Of a stretch of DNA of 53,781 nucleotides, positions 42,391-52,742 are shown piece by piece. Each line of letters opens with the position of its first letter. Position 1 is the first letter of the stretch. The notes beneath the pieces are model-generated. The model was not told where the DNA came from. It made no database searches and worked only from the letters and a program-made list of their open reading frames with translations. The stretch comes from Chthonomonadaceae bacterium (lineage in GTDB: Bacteria; Armatimonadota; Chthonomonadetes; Chthonomonadales; Chthonomonadaceae), in NCBI GenBank assembly GCA_027450145.1, contig DAIDKH010000025.1, forward strand, positions 1 through 53,781. The letters run 5' to 3'. A program made the translations under genes and the position numbers.

Positions 42391-45240
42391 ATGAGTGATA
42401 TTCATCTATTCCACAGTTCAAACCAGGCATTTATGCTGGAAATGTACCAGCAATATCTGCAGGATCCCTCAAGCGTAGATCCTGAGTCTCGAGCGTTCTT
42501 CGATGCTTACTCCGTACAGCCACCGCCGGCAGCAGGAGAGGCCGTGCCAGCAGGGAGCGTTTCACACAGCGTTTCGGCGCCACTTGATGCCGCTATAGGT
42601 GCAGTGCGCCTTGCACGATTCATCCGGCTTAGGGGTCATCTCGAAGCTAATATCAACCCGTTGGCGACCACACAGCCGCACAGTGCCGAGCTTGATATTA
42701 GTACCCATGGTCTCACCTCCGAAACACTCGCGATGCTGCCGGGACGGATAATTGGCGGTCCTCTGGCATCCAATGCTTCCAGTGCCCTAGAAGCAGTTGC
42801 ACTTTTACGGCAGGCATATTCCGGCACCACAGGCTATGAAGACGAGCACATACAAGACGCTCGCGAGCGCTATTGGCTTCGGGAGGCCTCCGAGAGCGGT
42901 CGGTTTCTACAAGGTTTTGATCCCGCGAGAAAACGTGATCTGTTGATGCGCCTTACAGAGGTCGACATCTTTGAGGACTTCCTTCAGAAAAACTTCCAGG
43001 GTGAAAAGCGATTCAGCCTAGAGGGCTGCGATGCACTTGTTCCGGTACTCGACGAGATAGTTCGTCTTTCAGCGGAGGATGGGTGCCACGAAGTCGTGAT
43101 GGGGATGGCTCACCGCGGTCGCTTGAACGTTTTGGCCCACGTATTGGGCAAACCCTATGCAACGCTGCTTAAAGAGTTTAAGAAAAATCTCGCGGCTGCG
43201 ACCACATCGGTTTCGGGATCCGATGCTGCAGGCTGGTCAGGTGACGTGAAATACCATTTGGGCTACCAGCGTGCCTTCAGAGAATCTGGCGTCGCGGAGA
43301 TGCCTATCACGCTCGTCCCCAACCCCAGTCACCTGGAGTTTGTTAATCCGGTTGTCGAAGGGCACGCTCGCGCCGCACAGGAGCGTCGCAGTCGAGCAGG
43401 AGAACCGCTGCAGGACACGCATCGTGCATTGCCCGTAGTAATTCATGGAGACGCGGCATTCCCCGGCCAGGGCATTGTCGCCGAAACCCTTAACCTATCG
43501 AGGTTGCCAGGATACCGCACAGGCGGAACTATTCATATTATCGTGAATAACCAGATTGGCTTTACAACTCTTCCTCATGACGGTAGATCTACGCTATATG
43601 CAAGTGATCTTGCAAAGGGCTTCGAGATACCGATAGTGCATGTGAATGCCGATGACCCAATTGCTTGCGTAGGTGCTGCGCGAATGGCCTTTGCATACCG
43701 ACAGCAATTTGGGAAAGATTTTCTAATTGACCTTGTGGGTTACCGACGTTATGGGCACAACGAGGGTGACGAACCACGTACCACACAACCGCGCATGTAC
43801 ACTCGCATAGACGCTCATCCACGACCACGCGAGATTTGGGCTCGCGAGCTCGAAAAGCAGGGACTGGTTTCGCGCGATGAAGCACTGGAGATGGCCAATC
43901 AGGTTAGAACTCGCATGCGTGGAGCGTTGGATGCCGCCTCGCAGCCCGAGGACACCGAGACATCGAACGGAAACGGAACTGGAATTCAAAGTCCGAAAAC
44001 CGCAGTTCCTGCAACGCTCCTTACGGAATTGAATGAAGCGCTGCTGGCAAGACCATCCAACTTCACATTCCAGCAGGACACCGAGAGGCGCTTCTATCAG
44101 CCACGGCGCGAAGCCATTAAGCAGCCTGGCGGTATTTTGTGGGCGCATGCCGAGGCCCTAGCTTTGGCCTCCATCCTTAGCGAGGGAGTGCCTATTCGCC
44201 TGAGTGGACAGGACGTCGAGCGCGGTACATTCGACCAACGCAGGCTTGTTTTACACGACATTGAGAATGGGGCGAGATACGTGCCTCTGCAGCACATTTC
44301 CCAGGCTCAGGCATCGTTTGCAGTGTATAACAGCCCTCTATCAGAAAATGCCGCGCTGGGGTTTGAATATGGGTATAGCATTCATGCGCCGAGCGTCCTA
44401 ACGATTTGGGAAGCTCAGTTTGGTGACTTTTCGAATGGCGCGCAGGTTATTATCGACCAATTCATCGCCTCTGGGCGAGCTAAATGGAGGCAAACTCCTT
44501 CGCTAGTCCTGCTACTTCCACATGGCTACGAGGGCCAGGGGCCGGATCACTCCAGCGCCCGAATAGAACGATATCTCCAGCTTGCCGCCGAGGATAATCT
44601 CCGGGTTGCGAACTGCACATCGGCTGCGCAGTACTTCCATCTCTTGCGGCATCAAGCTGCACTGCTTGAGTCGGCGCCGCGCCCGCTCATTATCTTCACG
44701 CCAAAGAGTCTTTTACGAGACAAAAACGCCGCCTGTTCACTTTCAGACCTTAGCGATGGGAGCTTCCAACCCGTTCTTGCAGATACATCTAGCAACGAAC
44801 GAATGGACAGCGTCACGCGGGTAGTCATTTGCTCTGGTAAGGTCTACGTCAACCTGCGGTTTAAGGGTACGCAGATGCGTGAGGAATTGGCCAACGAACA
44901 TCGCATCGCTGTGCTTCGCCTTGAACAACTCTATCCCTTTCCACAGAAGGAGCTTACCGAAAAACTCGCCGCGTTCCCTAATCTTAAAGAGATTGTGTGG
45001 CTGCAGGAAGAGCCCAAGAATATGGGCGCCTGGAGTTATTGTGAGCCGCATTTGCGAGAGATTGCGAGGAGCCTGGAGTGGAATGGCGCTATTCTGTACC
45101 GTGGCAGGGATGCCGCAGCAAGCACAGCTGAGGGCTTTAGCCCGCGCCACCGCGCTGAACAGGAGCGGATTATTACCTCGGTACTCACCGATGTACCCAC
45201 TGCCCGCGCTTCGCGTGCGACGGTGAAAACAACTCGTTAG
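42391..45240 (+). CDS. sucA: 2-oxoglutarate dehydrogenase E1 component
   Basis: Thiamine-diphosphate enzyme of the TCA cycle that decarboxylates 2-oxoglutarate and passes the succinyl group to SucB. 949 residues, full length. The N-terminal docking segment (SNQAFMLEMYQQYLQDP), GMAHRGRLNVLAHVLGKP, NPSHLEFVNPVVEG, HGDAAFPGQGIVAETLN and the E1 C-terminal YPFPQKEL are all present. SucB follows after 82 nt. The E3 dihydrolipoamide dehydrogenase is not in the window. Confidence 0.97.
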   Translation: MSDIHLFHSSNQAFMLEMYQQYLQDPSSVDPESRAFFDAYSVQPPPAAGEAVPAGSVSHSVSAPLDAAIGAVRLARFIRLRGHLEANINPLATTQPHSAELDISTHGLTSETLAMLPGRIIGGPLASNASSALEAVALLRQAYSGTTGYEDEHIQDARERYWLREASESGRFLQGFDPARKRDLLMRLTEVDIFEDFLQKNFQGEKRFSLEGCDALVPVLDEIVRLSAEDGCHEVVMGMAHRGRLNVLAHVLGKPYATLLKEFKKNLAAATTSVSGSDAAGWSGDVKYHLGYQRAFRESGVAEMPITLVPNPSHLEFVNPVVEGHARAAQERRSRAGEPLQDTHRALPVVIHGDAAFPGQGIVAETLNLSRLPGYRTGGTIHIIVNNQIGFTTLPHDGRSTLYASDLAKGFEIPIVHVNADDPIACVGAARMAFAYRQQFGKDFLIDLVGYRRYGHNEGDEPRTTQPRMYTRIDAHPRPREIWARELEKQGLVSRDEALEMANQVRTRMRGALDAASQPEDTETSNGNGTGIQSPKTAVPATLLTELNEALLARPSNFTFQQDTERRFYQPRREAIKQPGGILWAHAEALALASILSEGVPIRLSGQDVERGTFDQRRLVLHDIENGARYVPLQHISQAQASFAVYNSPLSENAALGFEYGYSIHAPSVLTIWEAQFGDFSNGAQVIIDQFIASGRAKWRQTPSLVLLLPHGYEGQGPDHSSARIERYLQLAAEDNLRVANCTSAAQYFHLLRHQAALLESAPRPLIIFTPKSLLRDKNAACSLSDLSDGSFQPVLADTSSNERMDSVTRVVICSGKVYVNLRFKGTQMREELANEHRIAVLRLEQLYPFPQKELTEKLAAFPNLKEIVWLQEEPKNMGAWSYCEPHLREIARSLEWNGAILYRGRDAAASTAEGFSPRHRAEQERIITSVLTDVPTARASRATVKTTR

Positions 45241-45322
45241 GTTTTGGGTCATACTTTAATAGTTAGCAGGCAATGTTGCACTCTATTTGCAGCAGCCGTA
45301 TAAAGGGGAGCATCGCTTTACC

Positions 45323-46561
45323 ATGGCAGTAGAGATACGCGTACCACAGCTCGCAGAATCGGTAGTTGAAGCTACCGTTGGTAAATGGTTTAAAGCACCA
45401 GGTGAGTCGGTACAGCAGGACGAAGTTATCACTGAACTTGCAACCGACAAAGTGAACGTTGAAGTGTTCGCACCGGTAGCCGGCATACTCGCGAGCATTA
45501 CGCATCCCGAGGGTGACGTCGTTGGCCCCAATGAACTACTGGCGACGCTCACTGCCGTTGAAAGTGCTGGTAGCCCAGCGGCAACGCAAGAAGTCACGGC
45601 TCCCGTCAGTTCGTCCGCTGTACCTGCCGAGAGTCATAAGCCCGCCGCAACACCAGTGGCGGAAAAGATGGCCGCGGCTAGTGGAGTGAACATCGACCAG
45701 ATTCGAGGTAGCGGTCCTAACGGTAAGGTAACTATAGAGGACGTACGACAGCATGTTGCATCGCCGGCTACCGTTCCCACAGTCACCCCCATTGTTGAGA
45801 GGCAGGCACCTCCGCAACCAGCACTTCAGCCCATCGCTGCACTACTATCTACATCGCTTAATCGCCGTGAGGAGCGTGAGCCGCTTTCGCGACTGCGGCT
45901 CACTATTATACGCAACCTAAAGCAATCGGAAACGGATGCGGTAAGACTAACGACGTTCAACGAAGTGGATATGACCGCGATCATGGATCTACGGAAGCGC
46001 CGGCGCGACGCCTTCAAGGAAAAGCACGGCGTGAACCTCGGCTTCATGTCCTTCTTTACGCGAGCCTCAGTCGGCGCACTCAAAGCATTTCCCTATCTCA
46101 ACTCTGAAATTCAGGGTAACGACGTTATAAAGAAGTTCTTCTACGATATAGGCATCGCTGTCGGAACCGAGAAAGGCCTGATGGTTCCAGTTCTTCGCGA
46201 TGCAGACCGCAAGTCATTTGCCGAAATTGAGTCGGAGATTGTAGACCTGGCGCGTCGAGCGCGCGATGGCAAAATCTCGCTGCCAGAATTGTTGGGTGGC
46301 ACGTTCACGATTACCAACGGAGGCACTTATGGCTCGCTCATGTCGACGCCAATTCTAAATTCACCTCAAACGGCGATTCTAGGTATGCATAAGATACAGG
46401 AACGGCCAATGGCGATCAATGGCGAGGTTGTCATCCGACCAATGATGTATCTTGCACTTTCTTACGACCACCGCATCGTAGATGGCAGCGATGCCGTTCG
46501 CTTCCTCGTACGAGTTAAGGAGTTGTTGGAAGACCCAGAGGCACTTCTGCTGGAAGTATAG
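45323..46561 (+). CDS. sucB: 2-oxoglutarate dehydrogenase E2, dihydrolipoyllysine succinyltransferase
   Basis: 412 residues from the ATG at 45323 (AGGGGAG upstream; the frame is open 12 codons earlier without conservation). It has one lipoyl domain with the lipoylated lysine in [14 protein letters not shown], a peripheral subunit-binding domain ([20 protein letters not shown]) with Ala/Pro/Thr-rich linkers, and the catalytic domain ending in [14 protein letters not shown] with its active His and Asp. It forms the core of the complex started by SucA. Confidence 0.96.
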   Translation: MAVEIRVPQLAESVVEATVGKWFKAPGESVQQDEVITELATDKVNVEVFAPVAGILASITHPEGDVVGPNELLATLTAVESAGSPAATQEVTAPVSSSAVPAESHKPAATPVAEKMAAASGVNIDQIRGSGPNGKVTIEDVRQHVASPATVPTVTPIVERQAPPQPALQPIAALLSTSLNRREEREPLSRLRLTIIRNLKQSETDAVRLTTFNEVDMTAIMDLRKRRRDAFKEKHGVNLGFMSFFTRASVGALKAFPYLNSEIQGNDVIKKFFYDIGIAVGTEKGLMVPVLRDADRKSFAEIESEIVDLARRARDGKISLPELLGGTFTITNGGTYGSLMSTPILNSPQTAILGMHKIQERPMAINGEVVIRPMMYLALSYDHRIVDGSDAVRFLVRVKELLEDPEALLLEV

Positions 46562-46592
46562 CTAACGATACTGCACTTCAGTTAGTATGCGC

Positions 46593-46630
46593 AAAGCGGG
46601 AACGAGTATGAGCAACCTCGCTCCCGCTTT
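46593..46630 (+). terminator. rho-independent terminator after sucB
   Basis: Perfect 9-bp stem AAAGCGGGA/TCCCGCTTT extended by CGAG/CTCG after one mismatch, starting 32 nt past the stop. Followed by GGTTTGAG, a weak T-tract. Confidence 0.65.
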
Positions 46631-46995
46631 GGTTTGAGATGACTGTAGTATTGCGGCTATAAACTGCTAATTTACAAACCTTATGCAACTGGTTCCCGAC
46701 GATAAAAAGCCTGACCCCCTATTCCTTACAATTCAACCCCGCCCCAAATATCGAAGCATTACAGGTTTGCTTTTCCACAATGAGAACCACCACGTTACCA
46801 AACCACAGATTTACCAAAACTAATCGCTGCTAACCATAATCCTGGTGTTTAAACCAGACTCACACTAAATGGTACACTAATCTAGAAGATTGGTTAAATA
46901 TCAGCTTTAACTTTGACGCTTACAGCAGAAAACCAATAGGAATTTTGAGCGTCGAAGTCGAATATTAGTCTATTAAAACACCCTGGAGTTTCTAA
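46631..46995. promoter_or_regulatory. promoter region of the DUF6785 gene
   Basis: 365 nt without a gene. It holds an operator-like element CTGGTGTTTAAACCAG (46842-46857), in which CTGGT/ACCAG flank an overlapping GTTTAAAC, reminiscent of LacI-family sites, and a ribosome-binding GGAG 8 nt before the ATG at 46996. No clear -35/-10 pair stands out. Confidence 0.3.
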
Positions 46996-48984
46996 ATGTC
47001 TGTTCCAAATTTGCCGGCGGATGATGAGGGCAAATCGCCTAACCGTCCAGGAGCAACTTGGATTAGTTGGCGTGTCATGATTCTGGCCTTTCTAATTGCG
47101 CCACTCACGGCATACTGGACGAGCGATCAGGTGGTAGACGTCATCTTCTCGTTGATGATTCCACCTGTAGTGATGACCTTTCTTGTAGTTCTCGCAAACC
47201 TCGTAATACGACGGTATGCACCAAAATATGCGCTGAGAGAAGAAGAACTCGTCATCTTCTACGGTATGCAAACTGTCATAGGGGCAATTGGAGCCGAGTG
47301 GATGAACACCATCAATCCACAGATATACTCCTATGCTCTTTACGGCGCAAACAACACAACCTATACGAATAAAATGCTTCCTTATCTTAGCAAATGGCTC
47401 GTTATACCGATGAAAGACGCGCCTAAGTTTAAGGATTTTAAGATTGGCGGCTTCGGCCTGGATTATACGCTCACCCATTTGCACCTGTGGGGCCGATACA
47501 TTATCGGCTGGACGGTGATCGTCACAATTATATGCTTCGCAATGCTGTGCATTAACAGCCTCATGCGCGATGAATGGACTTCGCGTGAAAAGTTATCGTT
47601 TCCCATTATTCAGCTTCCCATGGCCCTCGTACAGGCAGGCTCTGGAAAGCTTCCATTGTGGCGCAACAAATACTTTGTGGGTGCATTCATTGTAATGTTC
47701 GCCATTGATATGGTGAATGGGTTTCACTACCTTTATCCCAGTATTCCGCTAATTCAGGTCAGGTTCTTGGGGGATCTGTCCACATACTTTCCTAATCCGC
47801 CGTTTAACGCGATTGGTTGGACCCCCATTGGCATCTTCCCTTACATGGCGGTTATCGGCTTTTTTATGCCGACCGATCTGCTCTTTTCGTGCATCTTCTT
47901 CTTCTTCTTCCGCAAGATTGAACAGGTTGCTACCTATTCAATGGGCTTCACCGACAGCGCAGGGGTATTCGGCGGTGGCGGACTGGTGCCCAGTGCTCCC
48001 TACTTTAGTGAGCAATCTTGGGGCGCATTCATTGCCCTCTTTGTCTCGGCTGCCTATGTAGCCCGCGGATACCTTAAGGAGGTATGGGACCAGATACTGC
48101 ACGGGCACCCTGAGGGCGACACCGGCGTTCCACATCGGGTTGCATTCATTGGCTTGGTCTTTAGCATGATCCTGTTTTGTGTTGTTTCAACCGCACTTCG
48201 AGTGCCGCTTTGGATTACTGTCGTAAGCATGGTGCTGTTCCTTATATTCTCGACGGCACTTACCAGATTGCGGGCGCAAATTGGCGCGCCGTCCCATGAG
48301 ATGGCGTTTATGGGTCCGAACCAGATGATAGTCGACTTCGCAGGAACACAAAACCTTAGCCAATCTGCTGTACCACGAATGGTGAGCACATTCTTCTTTA
48401 TGAACAGGATCCATCGCACAGATCCAATGCCCCACCAATTAGAAGCAATGAAGATGGGTGAAACTGCACGTATAAACCAAAAGGCGCTATTTTTTGCCAT
48501 TTTGCTTGCCACAATTGCAGGGAGTTTTCTTGGCCACTTCATGCACATTCTGCAAGGATATCACTATGGGGCCGGTGACGGCGGGGGAGACATGTCTGGC
48601 GTGGTGGACACCCTCACGAGTAGACATCAACCACCGAACATTACGGCAATTTTATTCGTCGTAGTGGGTTTTGCTGTAGTCATGCTACTCGATACCATTC
48701 GATTCCAGGCACCGGGGTTCCCGCTGCATCCCATGGGCTTCGCGCTTGCCATGAACTTCGGTCTGGATTACTTCTGGTTTGGCCTGCTGATCGTATATAT
48801 CATCAAGCTTCTCGTTGAACGGTACCAGGGACTAAAGGGGCACCACATGCTGCACCAAGTAGCGCTCGGTATCATCCTCGCAGAATATTCTGCAGAGGCC
48901 ATTTGGGCTCTATACTCCATGACGCACCATAACATGCCAACCTATAGTATTTCCATTAATGGTAGGTTGGGCTGGAACCAGTAA
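46996..48984 (+). CDS. DUF6785/DUF6784-type polytopic membrane protein
   Basis: 662 residues with about 14 hydrophobic segments. The sequence resembles the large DUF6785 membrane family, distantly like oligopeptide transporters, found in Armatimonadota and Planctomycetota. Visible features are ALREEELVIFYGMQTVIGAIG near the start, SFPIIQLPMALVQAGSG, PTDLLFSCIFFFFFRKIEQV and a C-terminal GLKGHHMLHQVALGIILAEY. Family members often neighbour glycan-related genes; here the gene stands alone between terminators. Substrate unknown. Family assignment is from memory of its motifs. Confidence 0.7.
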   Translation: MSVPNLPADDEGKSPNRPGATWISWRVMILAFLIAPLTAYWTSDQVVDVIFSLMIPPVVMTFLVVLANLVIRRYAPKYALREEELVIFYGMQTVIGAIGAEWMNTINPQIYSYALYGANNTTYTNKMLPYLSKWLVIPMKDAPKFKDFKIGGFGLDYTLTHLHLWGRYIIGWTVIVTIICFAMLCINSLMRDEWTSREKLSFPIIQLPMALVQAGSGKLPLWRNKYFVGAFIVMFAIDMVNGFHYLYPSIPLIQVRFLGDLSTYFPNPPFNAIGWTPIGIFPYMAVIGFFMPTDLLFSCIFFFFFRKIEQVATYSMGFTDSAGVFGGGGLVPSAPYFSEQSWGAFIALFVSAAYVARGYLKEVWDQILHGHPEGDTGVPHRVAFIGLVFSMILFCVVSTALRVPLWITVVSMVLFLIFSTALTRLRAQIGAPSHEMAFMGPNQMIVDFAGTQNLSQSAVPRMVSTFFFMNRIHRTDPMPHQLEAMKMGETARINQKALFFAILLATIAGSFLGHFMHILQGYHYGAGDGGGDMSGVVDTLTSRHQPPNITAILFVVVGFAVVMLLDTIRFQAPGFPLHPMGFALAMNFGLDYFWFGLLIVYIIKLLVERYQGLKGHHMLHQVALGIILAEYSAEAIWALYSMTHHNMPTYSISINGRLGWNQ

Positions 48985-48989
48985 AATAG

Positions 48990-49025
48990 TAGCGCCCTGC
49001 CGGGTTAATTCTCGGCAGGGCGCTA
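48990..49025. terminator. bidirectional terminator between convergent genes
   Basis: Perfect 13-bp stem TAGCGCCCTGCCG/CGGCAGGGCGCTA with a 10-nt loop, 5 nt past the DUF6785 stop and 43 nt past the stop of the small minus-strand gene. The minus side is followed by CTATTTTAC. Confidence 0.75.
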
Positions 49026-49067
49026 TCCATAATCATCGCACTCTAGTTTGACGCTTGATTTTATAGG

Positions 49068-49361
49068 TTACAGCTTTAAACTCAAGCTATTTCCAATATT
49101 CTCATCTTGCGGATGCAAACCCTTGGCAGGGATGCCGTCCGATGTCTGCAGTACGTAGCGGGCACGGGCTGCACGAAGTTGTGCCAGCCGCTTAATCGTC
49201 CGCAGTCGGTACTCTCCGCTGTCTGACTCTGCATTGGTGTCGGCCACAGGGTCCATCAGCTTGATTAGCCGTTCAAGAGCTTCCTGCTGAGAGGCATCGT
49301 TTACCATTCTCAGCCCCCGCGCCATAAATTTGTCTTCGATGTGGGCCAGTAACGCAGTCAC
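49068..49361 (-). CDS. small hypothetical protein
   Basis: 97 residues, no family recognised. GTG start at 49361 with AGGAAAGGA upstream. The sequence is mainly charged helix (EALERLIKLMDPVAD, LRTIKRLAQLRAARARY) and has no signal or membrane segment. A good ribosome-binding site and a following terminator support a real gene, but there is no homology evidence from the sequence alone. Confidence 0.5.
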   Translation of the reverse strand: MTALLAHIEDKFMARGLRMVNDASQQEALERLIKLMDPVADTNAESDSGEYRLRTIKRLAQLRAARARYVLQTSDGIPAKGLHPQDENIGNSLSLKL

Positions 49362-49756
49362 TTTACCCGTCCTTTCCTACTATGAGAACATTGATCGTTC
49401 TCGATGGGCTCTATCGGGCCTGGTAGCCCGGCAGCTCAGCACAATAATGAGCAAAATGCTCTTCATCGCGATCAGGAGCCGGTATTCACCGCGCAATGCA
49501 TGTCATTGCTGGCATGCGGGTTTCGGCTCTCCTGTCGACTTATCTTCGTCTCATCACCATGGTTCATCACAATAGACATGTTACACAACTGGTAAGTTTC
49601 AGTTTTTATACGAATGATAATCGCTTTATTCGCAAATAAATGGTTATTTTGCTTCTCGCATCACTATTATGACACGAATATCATTATTTTATCGGTAATT
49701 AGGCACGGAATCTCTATATGAACAGCGTATGCAAGCCGGTAAATGTACCCGCGCTC
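49362..49756. other. intergenic region with clustered hairpins, then an AT-rich stretch
   Basis: Hairpins GAGAAC/GTTCTC (49384-49402), CGGGC/GCCCG (49415-49430) and a nested GGAGCCG/CGGCTC enclosing GCAATG/CATTGC (49475-49532) lie within 150 nt. Then comes an AT-rich tract (about 49600-49710). On the minus strand these would lie in the leader of the small gene. No RNA family is recognised. A 28-codon frame at about 49466-49380 (minus) lacks a ribosome-binding site and is not called. Confidence 0.35.
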
Positions 49757-50809
49757 TTAATCTAGTGCTGCTTGCATCCACCTCGTCGAAGGCGGCACGG
49801 CAGCGACCGCAGCCGTTATGGTACCGACTGGTAACTCCTCATAGAACGTATCCACACCAAATTGCGCCGCTCTATACCATCGCACATAGCGCCGGATACC
49901 TTCTCTAAAACTTGTGCAGGGACTGTAGCCCAGGTCCCGGGTGGCTGCCGAGATATCGGCACAAGTTGTGCGAACGTCTCCTGCCTGCTCTGGCATCCGT
50001 ACAATCCTGGGTTTGCTGCCCAGTTCCTCTGCAATGACCGCAACCATCTCACTAAGTGACACAGGCGTGTTGTTTCCTAAATTGTAGATACTATAGCCGG
50101 TCGCTCTTTCCATGGCTTTTACAATGCCGTCCACGGTGTCCAAAACAAAAGTATAGTCGCGGCTCGTGGTACCGTCACCAAACAGAGGCACCGGTTGATC
50201 CTTCGAGATCAGATCGGTAAAGCGTGCGATTGCCAGGTCGGGCCGTTGCCTGGGTCCATACACTGTAAAAAACCGTAGGCACGTGGTATTCATTCCATAA
50301 ACGTGATGAAAACTGTGAGCTAAAGATTCGCACGCTTTTTTGGAAGCAGCGTAGGGTGAAACGGACGTGTCCGTACGGTGTGCCTCTTTAAACGGTGTGT
50401 ACTCACTGTCACCATATACCGAAGACGACGAGGCTAAAACAACGTGTGAAACGCCGGCCAATCGGCTCGCTTCCAACACGCTTGCAGTGCCAGCTACATT
50501 AGTCATCATGTAGCCTCGCGGGTCACTTAACGAGGGCCGTACTCCTGCTTTTGCGGCCAGGTGTACAACCACATCGGGTTTAAAATCTGCCACAATACGG
50601 CACATCTCAGGCTCCTCTAGGATATCCTCATTTATAAATGTGAATGTATCCTGCGCCAGAGCTCTGCCCAGATTGCGGCGTTTGATCTCTACCGAATAGA
50701 ACGGATCAAAGTTGTCGACCCCCAATACCAGTAGACCGTCATTCAATAGCCGCTCACATAGGTGAGATCCGATAAATCCAGCGGCACCGGTTACGAGTAC
50801 TTTCTTCAA
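49757..50809 (-). CDS. NAD-dependent epimerase, UDP-glucuronate 4-epimerase-like
   Basis: 350 residues of the extended short-chain dehydrogenase family. Rossmann motif GAAGFIGSHL, then DNFDPFYSVEIKRRNL (typical of UDP-glucuronate epimerases), the Ser in SSSSVYGDSEYTPF and catalytic YAASKKACE. The C-terminal 30 residues beyond the usual end are extra. Predicted to make UDP-galacturonate for surface polysaccharide. Last gene of a run with an ABC exporter and a MacB-type permease. Confidence 0.85.
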   Translation of the reverse strand: MKKVLVTGAAGFIGSHLCERLLNDGLLVLGVDNFDPFYSVEIKRRNLGRALAQDTFTFINEDILEEPEMCRIVADFKPDVVVHLAAKAGVRPSLSDPRGYMMTNVAGTASVLEASRLAGVSHVVLASSSSVYGDSEYTPFKEAHRTDTSVSPYAASKKACESLAHSFHHVYGMNTTCLRFFTVYGPRQRPDLAIARFTDLISKDQPVPLFGDGTTSRDYTFVLDTVDGIVKAMERATGYSIYNLGNNTPVSLSEMVAVIAEELGSKPRIVRMPEQAGDVRTTCADISAATRDLGYSPCTSFREGIRRYVRWYRAAQFGVDTFYEELPVGTITAAVAAVPPSTRWMQAALD

Positions 50810-50876
50810 ATCACGAACTCCTTAAATAGTGATAATTGCAATTCGTCTATATACGAGTGCTTGTGTGGTAGACTTC

Positions 50877-52742
50877 TCAGGCAGTTACCGCAGTTTTAAG
50901 CGTTCCACTGTTCAGGCTGTGCTGCTGCATTTCATACAACCTTGCGAATTTTCCCCGAGACTCTAGTAATTCCTGCGGAGATCCACACTCAACAATCCTC
51001 CCATTCTCCATTACCACCACAAGGTCGGCAAACCTGGTAGTAGCGAGTCGGTGGGCAATCATAATCGTCGTTCTGCCTTCCGAGGCACGTTGCAGCGCCT
51101 CCATCACCAGCATCTCGGATACAGTGTCTAACCCGCTGGTTGGTTCATCGAGTATTAAAATGGATGCATTGCGCAGTACGGCTCGGGCAATTGCAATCCG
51201 CTGCTTTTGGCCGCCGGAGAGCGATGATCCCCGCTCAGCGACATAAGTATCTAAACCATTTGGCAGACTGCAAATGTAGTCCCAGATATTGGCGGTTCGC
51301 GCGGCCTGTTCTATTTCGTCATTTGAGGCGGCTTTACAGCCAAAAGTAATGTTATCGCGGATTGTGCCACTAAATAGCAGTGCATCCTGCAGAACCAGAG
51401 CGACTTGTTCCCTTATGGATTGCACGTGATACGCGCGAATATCTCGGCCGTCCATAAGCACAGCCCCGGTGTCTGCATCGTATAAGCGCGGAATAAGACT
51501 CGCGAGTGTGCTTTTACCCGCGCCAGTGGAACCTACAATCGCAACCTGCTGCCCCGCAGATATCTTTAGCGATATGTCATTAAGTACCGTACGACCTGCT
51601 GTATAAGCAAAGCTCACCTCGCGGAACTCTATTGCACCTGTAAACCTGGGAGCGGGTAAAGCGTCGGCGCCATCGTGCACTTCCGGTATCTCATCAAGCA
51701 CTGCGGCAACACGCTCTAACCCAATGACCGCCTTGTTTGCGATTAAGGACATGCGCGCAAGCTGCCGAAGCGGGCGGTACAGCCCGGTAACATAAGCAAA
51801 AAACAGTACGACGTCACCGGTCGTCAATGCACCACTCATCATCCTAACAGCGCCATACCGCATCACTATCACGAGTCCCACCGCGGCAAGTATGTCAACC
51901 ACAGGAGCGAGTTCAGCCTGAAAACGGTTAGTATCAAGGTAGGCGTTCAGGCTATTCTCCCCCTGCGCACGAAAGAGCTGCTCCTGGCGGTCCTCCTGCG
52001 ACAATCCCTGCACGATCCGAATCGACGTGAGGGTCTCCTGTGCAACCGAGGCGAGCAAGCCATCGCTCTGACGTGCCCGTCTGGAAGCAGATTTGATCAA
52101 CGTGGAGGACCTATAAACCGCAATACACAGTAACGGCACAATAAGTGTTGCAGCGATGGCAAACCGCCAATCTAACCAGAACATCATAGCAATCATGCCC
52201 ATGAGCACCGCCATATTGCTGATTAGGCTAAGAAGTCCGGTAGCAATAGCGTCTTGAATTGCCTGTATATCCGAGGTGAGCCTGGTAATTAGATCGCCCG
52301 TCCTATGCGAGTCATGAAATCGAAGCGATAGGCGTTGAATGTGGCCAAACAGCTCTTGACGAAGCTGAAAAACGACCTTCTGCCCTACTTCTCCCATAAT
52401 TCTGGTTGAAAGGTACGTGAGTGTTCCGGCTATCGCAGCAACTAACAATGCAGTGACACAGGCACCGTTCAGGATCTGCATTCGGCTTAAACCGCCATGG
52501 TTTAGCCAGTGACCTATAAATGGCACACGCGTGTGACGGCCCGTTAGTACACGGTCTATCACGATCTTGAGAGGCCAGGGCTTTACAACCGCAAGCGCTG
52601 CACTAAATAAAGTGCACACCGCTGCTCCGGTAATTGCGCCGGTGTACTGGCGGACAATTGGAAACAGGTAGAGTGGCCAATTGCGCGACCGGGCAGAGCG
52701 TCTGCCAGCTTCGACGGACTTATTAGCGCCAGCATTATTCAT
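50877..52742 (-). CDS. ABC exporter, fused permease and ATPase
   Basis: 621 residues, type IV exporter half-transporter. Six membrane segments in the first 330 residues, then the ATPase with Walker A GSTGAGKST, signature LSGGQKQRIAIARA, Walker B ILILDEPTSGLD and H-loop IAHRLATT. The MsbA-like size suits export of a lipid, peptide or glycan. The start ATG overlaps the stop of the MacB-type gene by 8 bp, so the two are co-translated. The epimerase gene follows after 67 nt. Confidence 0.9.
   Translation of the reverse strand: MNNAGANKSVEAGRRSARSRNWPLYLFPIVRQYTGAITGAAVCTLFSAALAVVKPWPLKIVIDRVLTGRHTRVPFIGHWLNHGGLSRMQILNGACVTALLVAAIAGTLTYLSTRIMGEVGQKVVFQLRQELFGHIQRLSLRFHDSHRTGDLITRLTSDIQAIQDAIATGLLSLISNMAVLMGMIAMMFWLDWRFAIAATLIVPLLCIAVYRSSTLIKSASRRARQSDGLLASVAQETLTSIRIVQGLSQEDRQEQLFRAQGENSLNAYLDTNRFQAELAPVVDILAAVGLVIVMRYGAVRMMSGALTTGDVVLFFAYVTGLYRPLRQLARMSLIANKAVIGLERVAAVLDEIPEVHDGADALPAPRFTGAIEFREVSFAYTAGRTVLNDISLKISAGQQVAIVGSTGAGKSTLASLIPRLYDADTGAVLMDGRDIRAYHVQSIREQVALVLQDALLFSGTIRDNITFGCKAASNDEIEQAARTANIWDYICSLPNGLDTYVAERGSSLSGGQKQRIAIARAVLRNASILILDEPTSGLDTVSEMLVMEALQRASEGRTTIMIAHRLATTRFADLVVVMENGRIVECGSPQELLESRGKFARLYEMQQHSLNSGTLKTAVTA

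Noticed and set aside
49380-49466. 28-codon lipoprotein-like frame on the minus strand (MKSILLIIVLSC)
   Set aside because: No ribosome-binding site, very short, and the hydrophobic start could arise by chance.
49611-49630. Fur-box-like sequence (AATGATAATC)
   Set aside because: Only one half-site is good, about 12 of 19 positions match, and the neighbouring genes have no iron link. The AT-rich context makes chance matches likely.
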